Assembly: GCA_018057455.1 (NCBI GenBank)
Contig: JAGPDT010000002.1
Location: 1-45,575, forward strand
Origin: Flavobacteriales bacterium
GTDB taxonomy: Bacteria > Bacteroidota > Bacteroidia > Flavobacteriales_F > PHOS-HE28
Direction of reading: 5' to 3'
Length of the DNA: 45,575 nucleotides
Under the pieces are notes generated by a model. That model had not been told where the DNA came from. It saw only the letters and a list, made by a program, of their open reading frames with translations, and did no database searches. The position numbers and the translations under genes were made by a program. The stretch's first letter is position 1; every line of letters starts with the position of its first letter. Below, piece after piece: positions 17,541-26,490 of this stretch.

Positions 17541-20126
17541 TCACAGCCGGTGGGCAAGCACCACCGTCTTTCGGACCTTCTCCACGTTGCCGGCCAAGTC
17601 GTAGGCTTCCAGGAAGATGATGTACGGCCCGATGCGCGCCAGTTCATTGCCTTCCATCAGCCCGTCCCAGGAGACCGCGCCGCTGGTGCCCAGCAGCTCG
17701 TTGTTCATCAGCGTGCGCACCTCACGGCCCGCGAGGTCGAACACCTTCATGGTGCCCACGAAGCCCGGCTCGTCGAATTTGTATGCAATGGTGAGCACGT
17801 CCTGGTGGCCGTCGTTGTCCGGTGAGAAGATGGCCGGGTCGATGGTGATCTCGCCGTTGGCTTCGGGGGCCGGAGCGTATTGTGAATTCTGATGACCTGG
17901 AGTGGCGAAATCCACGGCTTCCGCCGCGCTGTGCCAGTTGCTGTCGTCACGGGCCGGGCGCTCGGGATCCACCCGTTCCAAGCTCACGCCGTCCACGCTT
18001 TCCAGCAAGGTGAACTGCAGGTCGTCACTGTAGTGGAACAGCTCCAGCGTATCGCCAAGAAGCCCCATGAGGAGCACGCTGCCGCTGCCGTTGGTGTAGG
18101 TGGGCAGTTCCGCTTGCAACATCCTGTCGGCATGGCCCAAGGGATAATTGGCCAGCACATTGGCCACATCCGTGGCGATGGCCACATACGTGCCGGGCAT
18201 CAGCAACCAGGCCTCCGCGGTGATGGGTTGCATGCTGCCCGATCCATTGGCCAGCTGCAACCCTTGGAGGCTGACCACCTTCTGTGAGCGGTTGTACAGT
18301 TCCACGAAATCGCTGCCGCTGCCGCGCGGGTCGTACAGCACTTCGTTGATCACCACGTCGCCCGCCGTAACGGGTTCGGGCAAGGCGAATGTTGCCGTGT
18401 TGGCCGGGCCGATGGCATTGCCGGGGCAATCGTTCACACCGGTGACCGTGATCGTTTGCAATTGCCCTGGCACGAGTTCCGTGGCCAACGTCAGGCGCAC
18501 GCGGTCAGTGGCGATGAGTGACAGGTTGGCCAGCGCGATGGCCGGGTCGATCACATAGGTGCCGTTCATCAGGGAGGATGCATCCATCGCCTCGCTGAAG
18601 AGCAGGTCCACGGTGACACTGTCGACCACATAGACCTGGGTAAGCGTCGGTGGGACGGTATCGATCAAGACCGCGAAGACGCTGTTCGGCGAGCCGGGCG
18701 TGCCCCCCAACACCCCGATCGATGCCGCCCAGTTGATCGCGCCGGAGCAGGGGGTGAACGGGTCGATCCGCTCCAGCGACCAGCCGCCGCTGATCTTCGC
18801 GGGGTCTGAGTACCAAGAGGAGGAATAGGTGACCACATCGATCGTGGCATTGCCGGCATCCCATAGCTGCATCGGGTCGCCATCGTTGTTCAAGGAAGGG
18901 AAGGAAGGCACGCCCACCACGGTTCCGAACGAAGTGAACAGGGCCGCATTGGCCGTGCTGGCCAAGATCACGAAGCCACCGGGGGGCAGTTGCACGGCAG
19001 GAAGCGTTCCTGTGGTGCTGCCGTCGGTGATCTTCCAGCCGGTGAGGTCAAAGGTCTGATCGGCGGTGGTGTTGAAGAGTTCCACGTATTCCGCGTTCGG
19101 CAGGCCCACCACGGGGTCCGGGTCCGGCATCAGTTCGTTGATCACCACATCCCCGGGCTGGGCGGGCACGGCCACGGACCACATGAAATTGGCATTGCCG
19201 GGCGGCGCCACATTGCCCGAGAGGTCTTCCGCCACGTTGACAAAAACCGAATAGGGGACATTCACCGCAAGTGGACTGCCTGGGGTCAGATGCACCAATG
19301 CAGGGTTGGTGCCATCCTGCCAGGTTGTGCCCACGCCGATGAAGGGCAGGATGTCATAGCTGCCGAAGGCCGCAGGATCCAACGGTTCGCTCCACAGCAC
19401 GTCCACATTGGTGGCACTGGTGGCCGTTACGCTGACCATAGCGGGAGGCGTGGTGTCCAACACGATGGCACCCACGGAAAAATCATCGAAGAAGTGGTTG
19501 TTCACCGCCGAAGCGGCGGTGCTCTGCGTGATGCGTATGCCGAACCAGGCGCTGGTGGTGATGCTGCCGTCCGTGGCAAATCCTGCGGTGGTGTACGTGC
19601 CTGTGGCCCCGTCATCATAGAACAAAGTCCATTGGTCGGCCGCATCGCGCGTCACCTTGATGCGGAAGGGATTGTCCGTACTGCTGTTCACGATGCCGTC
19701 CGGACTGGCCACCAGCGGGCTGGGCACACCAGCACTCAACTTGTTCAGCACCACGTGATCGGTGGTTTCCCCGATGCGCACGAAATAACCATTGCCCGGC
19801 GTGCCCAGGTCCTGTACATCGCTGGTCAAGTGGACGTCCACGTAGTTCACGCCAGAGGTGGCGAACTTCAGGTTGACGAAGAACTCCCACTGCCCAGCGG
19901 TTTGCGCGGAAGGTGTAGAGAGGGAATAGGTGGTGGCCGTGGCCAATGCCCCGGTGTTGGAGCGCAGCTGGCCCGCGCCCACGGTGAAGAGCGCATCCTC
20001 TCCGCTCCACGCGGGGTTGGCTGCAAAGTCCCCGTCGGAGAAGCCATCCATGAACTGGGCCCGGCCGGACAGGCCGAAGAGCAACAGGACCGCCACGGAT
20101 GGCAGGAAACGGGAGGCGTTGGGCAT
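17541..20126 (-). CDS. Secreted lamin-tail-domain protein with FlgD-like C-terminal domain
   Basis: An 861-residue exported protein. I start at ATG 20126, which opens into a signal peptide (residues 1-24, cleavage near GRAQ). After it come: a ~190-residue beta-rich region resembling laminin-G/concanavalin-like domains; a Big_5 (SbsA Ig-like) module (about 225-320; TPPAMVSVTATSA, WSEPLD); a first lamin-tail domain (about 325-480; VINELMPDPDPVVG, EYVELFNTT); a second Ig-like module; a second lamin-tail domain (about 590-750; VINEVLYDPRGSG, DFVELYNRS); and a FlgD-like Ig domain (FSPDNDGHQD, FDLAGREVR, WDG) at the end. Such proteins are common on Bacteroidota surfaces; ligands are unknown. Divergent from asd, convergent with nuoF. 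Confidence 0.87.
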   Translation of the reverse strand: MPNASRFLPSVAVLLLFGLSGRAQFMDGFSDGDFAANPAWSGEDALFTVGAGQLRSNTGALATATTYSLSTPSAQTAGQWEFFVNLKFATSGVNYVDVHLTSDVQDLGTPGNGYFVRIGETTDHVVLNKLSAGVPSPLVASPDGIVNSSTDNPFRIKVTRDAADQWTLFYDDGATGTYTTAGFATDGSITTSAWFGIRITQSTAASAVNNHFFDDFSVGAIVLDTTPPAMVSVTATSATNVDVLWSEPLDPAAFGSYDILPFIGVGTTWQDGTNPALVHLTPGSPLAVNVPYSVFVNVAEDLSGNVAPPGNANFMWSVAVPAQPGDVVINELMPDPDPVVGLPNAEYVELFNTTADQTFDLTGWKITDGSTTGTLPAVQLPPGGFVILASTANAALFTSFGTVVGVPSFPSLNNDGDPMQLWDAGNATIDVVTYSSSWYSDPAKISGGWSLERIDPFTPCSGAINWAASIGVLGGTPGSPNSVFAVLIDTVPPTLTQVYVVDSVTVDLLFSEAMDASSLMNGTYVIDPAIALANLSLIATDRVRLTLATELVPGQLQTITVTGVNDCPGNAIGPANTATFALPEPVTAGDVVINEVLYDPRGSGSDFVELYNRSQKVVSLQGLQLANGSGSMQPITAEAWLLMPGTYVAIATDVANVLANYPLGHADRMLQAELPTYTNGSGSVLLMGLLGDTLELFHYSDDLQFTLLESVDGVSLERVDPERPARDDSNWHSAAEAVDFATPGHQNSQYAPAPEANGEITIDPAIFSPDNDGHQDVLTIAYKFDEPGFVGTMKVFDLAGREVRTLMNNELLGTSGAVSWDGLMEGNELARIGPYIIFLEAYDLAGNVEKVRKTVVLAHRL

Positions 20127-20151
20127 GCGGAAGGAGCGGAAGGAAAGGTAG

Positions 20152-20159
20152 TAGTTTTG
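20152..20159 (+). promoter_or_regulatory. Promoter -7 element TAGTTTTG upstream of asd
   Basis: A perfect TAnnTTTG match 24 bp before the asd ATG, inside the 57-bp divergent gap. On the opposite strand the same gap reads TACCTTTC (one mismatch) towards the lamin-tail gene, so the two genes may share back-to-back promoters. Confidence 0.5.
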
Positions 20160-20183
20160 ACGGACCGACAAAGGACACACAGG

Positions 20184-21200
20184 ATGAAGGTTGCAATTGC
20201 AGGCGCCACCGGCATGGTGGGCGGGGTGATGCTGCAGGTACTGGAGGAGCGCATGGGCCAATTGGTGGACGTGCTGCTGCCGGTGGCCTCCGCCAAGAGC
20301 ATGGGCAAGAGCGTACGCTTCCGCGGCAAGGATGTTCCTGTGATCGGCATGGACCAGGCCGTACGGACCAAGCCGGACATCGCCCTGTTCTCCGCAGGTG
20401 GCAGCACCTCCCTGGAGTGGGCACCGAAGTTCGCGGAGCAGGGCACCATTGTCATTGACAACAGCAGCGCCTGGCGGATGGACCCGGAGAAACTCTTGGT
20501 CGTACCGGAGATCAACGGGGCCCTGTTGGCCACAGCCGACTTCTCCCGCGGAGGCATCATTGCCAATCCCAACTGCAGCACCATCCAACTGGTGATGGCC
20601 TTGGCCCCGCTGCATGCGCACTACGGCGTGGAACGCGTGGTGGTGAGCACCTACCAAAGCGTTACCGGCACGGGCATGAAGGCCGTGCAGCAAATGAACG
20701 ATGAACGCCTCGGGATTGAAGGCGAGCGGGCCTATCCGTACCGGATCGACAAGAACGTGCTGGCCCGCTGCGATGAGTTCACGGGAAACGGCTACACCAA
20801 GGAAGAGATGAAGCTGGTGAACGAGACGAAGAAGATCCTCGATCCCGCCATCCGGGTCACCGCCACCGCGGTGCGCGTACCGGTCACAGGCGGGCATAGT
20901 GAAGCGGTGAACGTGCAGTTCCGCAAGGACTTCGACCTGGCTGCGGTTCGCGAGCTGCTCCGTACGGCCCCCGGAGTGGAGCTGGTGGATGACCCCATTA
21001 CGGACAGCTACCCCATGCCGTTGCACGCCCAAGGCAAGGATGCGGTGTTCGTAGGGCGGCTGCGCCGCGATGAAAGCCAGCCGAACACACTGAACATGTG
21101 GGTGGTGGCGGACAACCTGCGCAAAGGGGCGGCCACCAATGCGGTGCAGATCGTGGAACAGTTGGTGCGGCAAGGTGCAGGCCTAGCCCAGCAAGCCTGA
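20184..21200 (+). CDS. asd: Aspartate-semialdehyde dehydrogenase
   Basis: Asd reduces aspartyl phosphate to aspartate semialdehyde, the branch point to lysine/diaminopimelate, methionine and threonine. The 338-residue protein has the NADPH loop GATGMVGGVM (7-16), SAGGSTS (70-76), the catalytic Cys131 in NPNCSTIQL and the TYQSVTGTG motif, with the substrate-binding RVPVTGGHSE further on. The start ATG 20184 is exact for the family. It stands alone between a divergent surface-protein gene and the convergent lspA. Confidence 0.95.
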   Translation: MKVAIAGATGMVGGVMLQVLEERMGQLVDVLLPVASAKSMGKSVRFRGKDVPVIGMDQAVRTKPDIALFSAGGSTSLEWAPKFAEQGTIVIDNSSAWRMDPEKLLVVPEINGALLATADFSRGGIIANPNCSTIQLVMALAPLHAHYGVERVVVSTYQSVTGTGMKAVQQMNDERLGIEGERAYPYRIDKNVLARCDEFTGNGYTKEEMKLVNETKKILDPAIRVTATAVRVPVTGGHSEAVNVQFRKDFDLAAVRELLRTAPGVELVDDPITDSYPMPLHAQGKDAVFVGRLRRDESQPNTLNMWVVADNLRKGAATNAVQIVEQLVRQGAGLAQQA

Positions 21201-21230
21201 CCGTTGCCATCCCCGGCTTTTGCTCCTGGA

Positions 21231-21896
21231 TCAGGGCACCTGTTCGCGCACCGTTCCCGGTCCCGGGGGCGGTACGGCCTTGGGGGCATGCGGTTCCGGT
21301 TCCTTGTGGCGCTGCAGCAGGATCACCAGCACGATGCCCACGCTGATGGCGGCATCGGCGATATTGAACACCGGCCGGAAGAACTCGAACTCCTGCCCGC
21401 CCCAGAGAGGCAACCACTGCGGATAGTGCCCCTGCAGGACGGGGAAATAGAACATGTCCACCACCGCGCCGTGCAGAAAGGACGCATAGCCGCCGTCCGG
21501 CGGGAACAGCACGGCTTGCTGGAATGGGGTGCTTGCGCTGAAGATCATTCCGTAGAAGGCACTATCGATGATATTGCCCAAGGCCCCGGCAAAGACCAAG
21601 GCCAAGCTGACGACCATGGCCGGACGGTGTTTCTCCACCACGGCCTTGCGCAACAGGTATCCAATGCCCACCAAGGCGACCATGCGGAAGAGGGTGAGGG
21701 CCACCTTGCCGACCTTGCCTCCGAACTCCAGCCCGAAGGCCATGCCCCTGTTCTCCACGAACTGGAGATAGGCCCACGTATGGCCTTCGCCGAACATCGG
21801 CACGGATTCCCCCAGGAAGAAGTCAAGCTTCACCCAGAACTTCAGGAGTTGGTCGGCCAGGAGGACCGCCAGGATGATCAGTATGGGGCGCTTCAC
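21231..21896 (-). CDS. lspA: Lipoprotein signal peptidase (signal peptidase II)
   Basis: An integral inner-membrane aspartyl protease that cleaves signal peptides of diacylated prolipoproteins. The 221-residue protein has four hydrophobic segments and the catalytic aspartates Asp111 (GNIIDS) and Asp181 (FNIADAAIS), plus the conserved NRGMAFG. It is longer than the E. coli enzyme because of an insert between the third and fourth helices (about 115-170) and a charged tail, both usual in Bacteroidota. It follows the DksA-like gene by 16 bp, giving the conserved order ileS-dksA-lspA. It would process lipoproteins such as the esterase at 37786. Confidence 0.94.
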   Translation of the reverse strand: MKRPILIILAVLLADQLLKFWVKLDFFLGESVPMFGEGHTWAYLQFVENRGMAFGLEFGGKVGKVALTLFRMVALVGIGYLLRKAVVEKHRPAMVVSLALVFAGALGNIIDSAFYGMIFSASTPFQQAVLFPPDGGYASFLHGAVVDMFYFPVLQGHYPQWLPLWGGQEFEFFRPVFNIADAAISVGIVLVILLQRHKEPEPHAPKAVPPPGPGTVREQVP

Positions 21897-21912
21897 GGCA
21901 GATGCGGGCCGA

Positions 21913-22893
21913 TCAGTTGTTCATCTGCTGCTTGGCCTCGATGCTCAGCGTGGCATGGGGCACCAGGCGCAGCCGCTCCTTGCTGATGAGCTTGCCGGTG
22001 ACACGGCAGATGCCGTACGTCTTGTTGCGGATGCGCAGCAAGGCATCTTCCAGATGCTTGATGAACTTTTCCTGCCGACCGGCCAGTTGGGCGGTTTCTT
22101 CGCGGCCAAGCGTCTCACTGCCGTCCTCGATCATCTTGAAGGAAGGGCTGGTATCCTCGGTGCCGTTGTTGTCGTTGTTGGCCAAGGTCTGCTTCAGCAG
22201 GTCATAGTCCTTGCGGGCTTCTTCCAGCTTGGCATTGATGATGGCACGGAACTCTTCCAGCTCCTGGTCGGAGTAACGCTCCTTGTCACCGGCCTCCAAG
22301 GTGCTCACTTGGACCTTTACCATGGGTGTAACCCGCGGCATGCTGGGGCCGGCGCCTTGGGTGACCCGCGGTTTTGAGGGCATCTTGGGATCTGAGGCTT
22401 GCTCCACTGCTTTCTTGGCTTTTGAGGCTTTGGTCTTGCTGGGTGCGGCGCCTTTCTTCGCTGCAACCTTGGGCGCTACGGCCGGCTTGGTCGGCTTTGC
22501 CGTGGTCTTCAATTCCGGTGCCTTCTTCACCGCTTCCGGCTTGGCCGCGGGTTTCGGCACCGGCCGGGGCTTGGCTACGGGCTTCACGGTTTTCTTGGCC
22601 ACGGGCTTGGCCGGTGCGGCCTTCTTGGGGGCCACGGCGGGCTTGGTCGCCTTTTTTACCGGCGGCTTGGCCGGGGCGGCCTTTTTAACGGGCACTTTCG
22701 CTGTGGGCGTGCCCTTGCCCGTAACCTTGGCCACCGGCTTCTTGCCGGCCGGTTTTTTCGGGGGGGCGGCTTTCTTGGCCACAGCCTTGGCCACCACCTT
22801 TTTCACTGCGGCCTTTTGCACGGGTTTCTTGGCCGCCGGCTTTTTGCCTGCCGCCTTTTTCACCGGTTTCGCTGTGGTCTTCTTCGCTGCCAT
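21913..22893 (-). CDS. TraR/DksA-family protein with long Lys/Ala/Pro-rich N-terminal tail
   Basis: A 326-residue two-part protein. Residues 1 to about 195 are a low-complexity, highly basic tail of AKKP/KPAA-type repeats like bacterial histone-H1-like proteins (AlgP, Hc1). Residues 207-326 are a DksA/TraR-like domain: a predicted coiled-coil (EEFRAIINAKLEEARKDYDLL), an acidic tip and a zinc-finger-derived end, YGICRVTGKLISKERL, with HATLSIEAKQ. Only one of the four zinc cysteines (Cys296) is left, as I recall for other Bacteroidota members. DksA proteins act in the RNA polymerase secondary channel with ppGpp; the tail may add DNA or RNA binding, which is inference. The gene lies between ileS and lspA. 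Its leader has A6 and G7 runs just before the ATG. Confidence 0.85.
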   Translation of the reverse strand: MAAKKTTAKPVKKAAGKKPAAKKPVQKAAVKKVVAKAVAKKAAPPKKPAGKKPVAKVTGKGTPTAKVPVKKAAPAKPPVKKATKPAVAPKKAAPAKPVAKKTVKPVAKPRPVPKPAAKPEAVKKAPELKTTAKPTKPAVAPKVAAKKGAAPSKTKASKAKKAVEQASDPKMPSKPRVTQGAGPSMPRVTPMVKVQVSTLEAGDKERYSDQELEEFRAIINAKLEEARKDYDLLKQTLANNDNNGTEDTSPSFKMIEDGSETLGREETAQLAGRQEKFIKHLEDALLRIRNKTYGICRVTGKLISKERLRLVPHATLSIEAKQQMNN

Positions 22894-22897
22894 GGAG

Positions 22898-22910
22898 CCC
22901 CCCCTTTTTT
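22898..22910 (-). promoter_or_regulatory. Purine leader: A6-G7 tract before the DksA-like gene
   Basis: On the minus strand the ATG at 22893 is preceded by AAAAAAGGGGGGGCTCC. The G run could act as a strong Shine-Dalgarno-like site, unusual in a phylum that mostly lacks such sites. A homopolymer of seven G is also a possible slippage point. A near-consensus -7 box, TATATTCG, lies upstream at 22927-22920 on the minus strand. Confidence 0.35.
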
Positions 22911-22942
22911 ATTGGTCCGCGAATATAGGCAAATCCGCCCCC

Positions 22943-25900
22943 TTACGAACCGGCTTTTATCAAGGCCAGCAGGCACTTTCCGGCCTCTTCAAGCACCATG
23001 TCGGCAGGCTTTCCGTGGCCGGGCAGCAATTCTTTCACAAGAATTTGATCTTCAGGGGTTATGGCCAGCGTTTCCGCCCGGATGTGGCCGGCATGCAATT
23101 CCACCGCTTGTTCAAGGAGACCTCCCCCATTGCGTTGCACATGCAGCTGGATCCTGTCGGTGACTTCCAGGCCGCTCTCCTTGCGCAGTGTTTGGATCCG
23201 GCTCACCAGCTCGCGCGCGATGCCTTCCAAGGTCAGTGCTTCGGTGAGCGTGATGTCCAGCGCCACGGTCAGCGCCCCGTCGCTGGCCACGCTGAGGCCG
23301 GGCACGTTGTCGGCGGTGATCTCCACGTCTTCCCGCAGCAATTCAACCTCCTGGCCCTCCACCGCCAGCATCACGGCGCCGTTGGCCTCCAGATCGGCGA
23401 TCTGCGCTTGCGTGAAGGCGTTCACCGCGGCGGCCACGCTTTTCATGAACTTGCCCATGCGCGCGCCCAGCTTCTTGAAGTCGGGTTTGATCTTCTTGGT
23501 GAGCTTGCTCTCCCCGGCGTCCAGGACCACCAGTTCCTTCACGTTCACTTCGCTGAGCACCAGCTCACGTACCGCCTCGAGGCGCGTGCGCATCGTGGTG
23601 TCCGTTACCGGTACGATCAGCTTCTGCAGGGGTTGGCGCACGCGGTGGCCTTCCTTCTTGCGGATACTGAGCACCAGCGAGGTGAGCTGTTGCGCCAGGG
23701 CCGTGCGCTGCTCGAGCTCAAGGTCGATGGCCTGTTCATCAGGCCGGGGCCAATCGCTGAGGTGCACGCTGGTACCGCGCAGGTCGCGGTACAGGCGGTC
23801 GCTGAAGAAGGGCGCGATCGGGGCGCTCAGCATGGCGATCGTCTCCAGGCAACGATGCAGCGTTTGGAACGCGGCATTCTTGTCCGCACCGAGCTCACCT
23901 TTCCAGAAACGACGGCGATTGAGGCGCACATACCAGTTGCTCAGGTCCTCCACCACGAAGTCCTGGATCGCGCGGGCGGCGATGGTGGGTTCATAGCCGG
24001 CGTAGCTCGCGTCGGCCAGCTTCAGCACGCTGTTGAGGCGCGAGAGGATCCAGCGGTCGCTCTCGCTGAGCGTCGCTTCCCCCGTTCCGTCGAAGCCGTC
24101 GATGTTCGCGTACAGGGCGAAGAAGTTGTAGGTGTTGAAGAGTGCCCGGAAGAACTTGCGCTGCACCTCGGTGATGCCCTCGGCGTCGAATTTCAGATTG
24201 TCCCATGGCGAAGCGTTGCTGATCATGTACCAGCGCACGGCATCGGCACCGTATTGGTCCAGGGTCTTGAACGGGTCCACCGCGTTGCCCAGTCGCTTGC
24301 TCATTTTCTGGCCGTGCTTGTCCAGCACCAGGCCGTTGCTCACCACCGCTTGGTAGGCCACGTTGTCCTGCGTGAGCGTGGCAATGGCATGCAGCGTGTA
24401 GAACCACCCGCGGGTCTGGTCCACACCTTCGGCTATGAAGGCGGCCGGGAACTTCTCCCTGAAGGTGGCTTCGTTCTCGAACGGGTAGTGCCACTGTGCA
24501 TAGGGCATGGCGCCGCTGTCGAACCACACGTCGATCAGGTCCGTCTCGCGCTTCATGGGCTTTCCGCCGGGCGAAACGAGCACGATGTTGTCCACGTACG
24601 GCCGGTGGATGTCCACCGCATCGTAGTTGGCATCGCTCATGTCCCCCACCTTGAACGACGCGTAGGGGTCTGCCTCCATCACCCCGGCATCCACTGCACG
24701 CGCGATCTCTTCCTTCAACTGCTCCAACGATCCGATGCAGCGTTCCTCATCGCCGTCGTCGGTACGCCAGATCGGGAGCGGAATGCCCCAGTAGCGGCTA
24801 CGCGAGAGGTTCCAGTCCTGCAGGTTTTCCAGCCAGTTGCCGAAGCGGCCGGTGCCGGTGCTGGCGGGTTTCCAGGTGATGGTCTTGTTGAGCGCGATGA
24901 GGCGGTCCTTCTTGGCGGTGACGCGCACGAACCAGCTGTCCAGCGGATAGTAGAGCACGGGCTTGTCCGTGCGCCAGCAGTGCGGGTAGTTGTGCTCGTA
25001 CTTCTCCACCTTGAAGGCACGGCCTTCGGTCTTCAATTTGATGGCGATGCGCTCGTCCACGCTGAGGTACTTGTCGCGGCCCTGTTTCTTTGCTTCCGCG
25101 GCGAGCTCCTCGGCGGTGTAGTACTCGGCTTTCACGTATTCGCCGGCGAAGTCGGCCACCTCCGGCTTGAAGCGGCCGCGCAGGTCCACCAAGGTGAGCG
25201 TACCGATGCCGTGCTGGCGGGCCACCCGCATGTCGTCCGCGCCGAAGCTCGGCGCCGTATGCACCACGCCGGTGCCGTCCTCGGTGGTGACGAAGTCGCC
25301 ACCGATCACCTTGAAGGCATCGCCACCATCGGGCGTGGCGTAGGGCAACAACTGCTCGTAGCGCACGCCTTCGAGCTGGTGGCCGAAGAACTCACCGGTG
25401 ATGGTCCATGGGATGTTCTTCCCGTCGTGTTGGTGGCCGTCGAAGCCGGCATCCTGGTTCTTCTCATGGAAATACGCGCCCAGCCGGGCCTTGGCCAGCA
25501 CCACGGTCTGTGGTGCATGGGTGTACGGGTTGAAGGTCTTCACGCGCACATACTCCAGCTTGGGGCCCACGGTGAGTGCGCAATTGCTGGGGAGGGTCCA
25601 AGGCGTGGTGGTCCACGCCAAGATGAACACCTCGCCGAAAGCCTCCTTGAACAACCACTCGCTGCTCGCATCGCGCTTCACCTTGAACTGGGCCACCACG
25701 CTGGTGTCCTTCACCGGCTTGTAGGTGCCTGGCTGGTTCAGTTCGTGCGAGGACAGGCCCGTGCCGGCCGCGGGGGAATATGGCTGGATCGTGTATCCCT
25801 TGTAGAGCAGGTCCTCGTCGTACAGTTGCTTCAGCAAGTGCCACACGCTCTCGATGTACTTGGTGTGGTAGGTCACGTAGGGCTTCTCAAGGTCCAGCCA

Positions 25901-26326
25901 GAAGCCGATCCGCTTGGTGAGGTCGTTCCACACATCGGTGTAGCGCATCACGGCCTTTTTGCAGGCTGCGTTGTACGCCTCGATGGAGATCTTCCTGCCG
26001 ATGTCCTCCTTGGTGATGCCGAGTTCCTTCTCCACGCCCAGTTCGATGGGCAGGCCATGGGTGTCCCAGCCGGCCTTGCGGTCCACGCGCTTGCCCTGCT
26101 GCGTTTGGTAGCGGCAGAAGATGTCCTTGATGGTGCGGGCCATCACATGGTGGATGCCGGGCAGCCCGTTGGCGCTGGGCGGGCCTTCATAGAACACGAA
26201 CGGCGGGGCGTCCTTGCGCAGGTCCAGGCTTTGGCCGAAGGTGTCCTCGGCCTCCCACAGGGAGAGGATCTCGGTGGCGACCCGGGGAAGGTCGAGCTCG
26301 TCGTAGTGCGGGAAATGCTTGCCCAT
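22943..26326 (-). CDS. ileS: Isoleucyl-tRNA synthetase, type-2-like, with GxHH active-site motif
   Basis: IleRS charges tRNA-Ile and edits valine. The 1127-residue protein has GPPSANGLPGIHHV near the N-terminus, where the class I HIGH motif is replaced by Gly57-Ile-His-His60, and KMSKR as the second motif. The editing domain (GWDTHGLP before it, TAPSFGADD within it) and SRSRYWGIPLPIW are intact. There is no C-terminal CxxC zinc finger, and NWYVRLNRRRFWKG in the anticodon-binding region is eukaryote-like; together these point to type-2 IleRS, the mupirocin-resistant class. Start ATG 26326 (MGKHFPHYDEL) is preferred over a longer in-frame version whose extra residues cover the promoter box. First gene of the ileS-dksA-lspA run. 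Confidence 0.96.
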   Translation of the reverse strand: MGKHFPHYDELDLPRVATEILSLWEAEDTFGQSLDLRKDAPPFVFYEGPPSANGLPGIHHVMARTIKDIFCRYQTQQGKRVDRKAGWDTHGLPIELGVEKELGITKEDIGRKISIEAYNAACKKAVMRYTDVWNDLTKRIGFWLDLEKPYVTYHTKYIESVWHLLKQLYDEDLLYKGYTIQPYSPAAGTGLSSHELNQPGTYKPVKDTSVVAQFKVKRDASSEWLFKEAFGEVFILAWTTTPWTLPSNCALTVGPKLEYVRVKTFNPYTHAPQTVVLAKARLGAYFHEKNQDAGFDGHQHDGKNIPWTITGEFFGHQLEGVRYEQLLPYATPDGGDAFKVIGGDFVTTEDGTGVVHTAPSFGADDMRVARQHGIGTLTLVDLRGRFKPEVADFAGEYVKAEYYTAEELAAEAKKQGRDKYLSVDERIAIKLKTEGRAFKVEKYEHNYPHCWRTDKPVLYYPLDSWFVRVTAKKDRLIALNKTITWKPASTGTGRFGNWLENLQDWNLSRSRYWGIPLPIWRTDDGDEERCIGSLEQLKEEIARAVDAGVMEADPYASFKVGDMSDANYDAVDIHRPYVDNIVLVSPGGKPMKRETDLIDVWFDSGAMPYAQWHYPFENEATFREKFPAAFIAEGVDQTRGWFYTLHAIATLTQDNVAYQAVVSNGLVLDKHGQKMSKRLGNAVDPFKTLDQYGADAVRWYMISNASPWDNLKFDAEGITEVQRKFFRALFNTYNFFALYANIDGFDGTGEATLSESDRWILSRLNSVLKLADASYAGYEPTIAARAIQDFVVEDLSNWYVRLNRRRFWKGELGADKNAAFQTLHRCLETIAMLSAPIAPFFSDRLYRDLRGTSVHLSDWPRPDEQAIDLELEQRTALAQQLTSLVLSIRKKEGHRVRQPLQKLIVPVTDTTMRTRLEAVRELVLSEVNVKELVVLDAGESKLTKKIKPDFKKLGARMGKFMKSVAAAVNAFTQAQIADLEANGAVMLAVEGQEVELLREDVEITADNVPGLSVASDGALTVALDITLTEALTLEGIARELVSRIQTLRKESGLEVTDRIQLHVQRNGGGLLEQAVELHAGHIRAETLAITPEDQILVKELLPGHGKPADMVLEEAGKCLLALIKAGS

Positions 26327-26348
26327 CAAGGATTTTCCAAATGGGCGG

Positions 26349-26356
26349 CAAAGGTA
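26349..26356 (-). promoter_or_regulatory. Promoter -7 element TACCTTTG upstream of ileS
   Basis: Read on the minus strand from 26356 to 26349 it is a perfect TAnnTTTG match, 22 bp before the ileS ATG at 26326. A TTGG about 17 bp further upstream is a poor -33 candidate. It supports the shorter start. Confidence 0.5.
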
Positions 26357-26490
26357 GCCCCCAAGCCGCGGACCCAAGGGGTTCGGCATTCCGCCCGGCC
26401 CGGCAGCCGGCGCACTTTTCCGCTGTTGCCTTGTTTCCATGGTCCAAGGGCGGCCTGCCCGTTCAGGCCGTGCCGCTTATTTTCACCACC

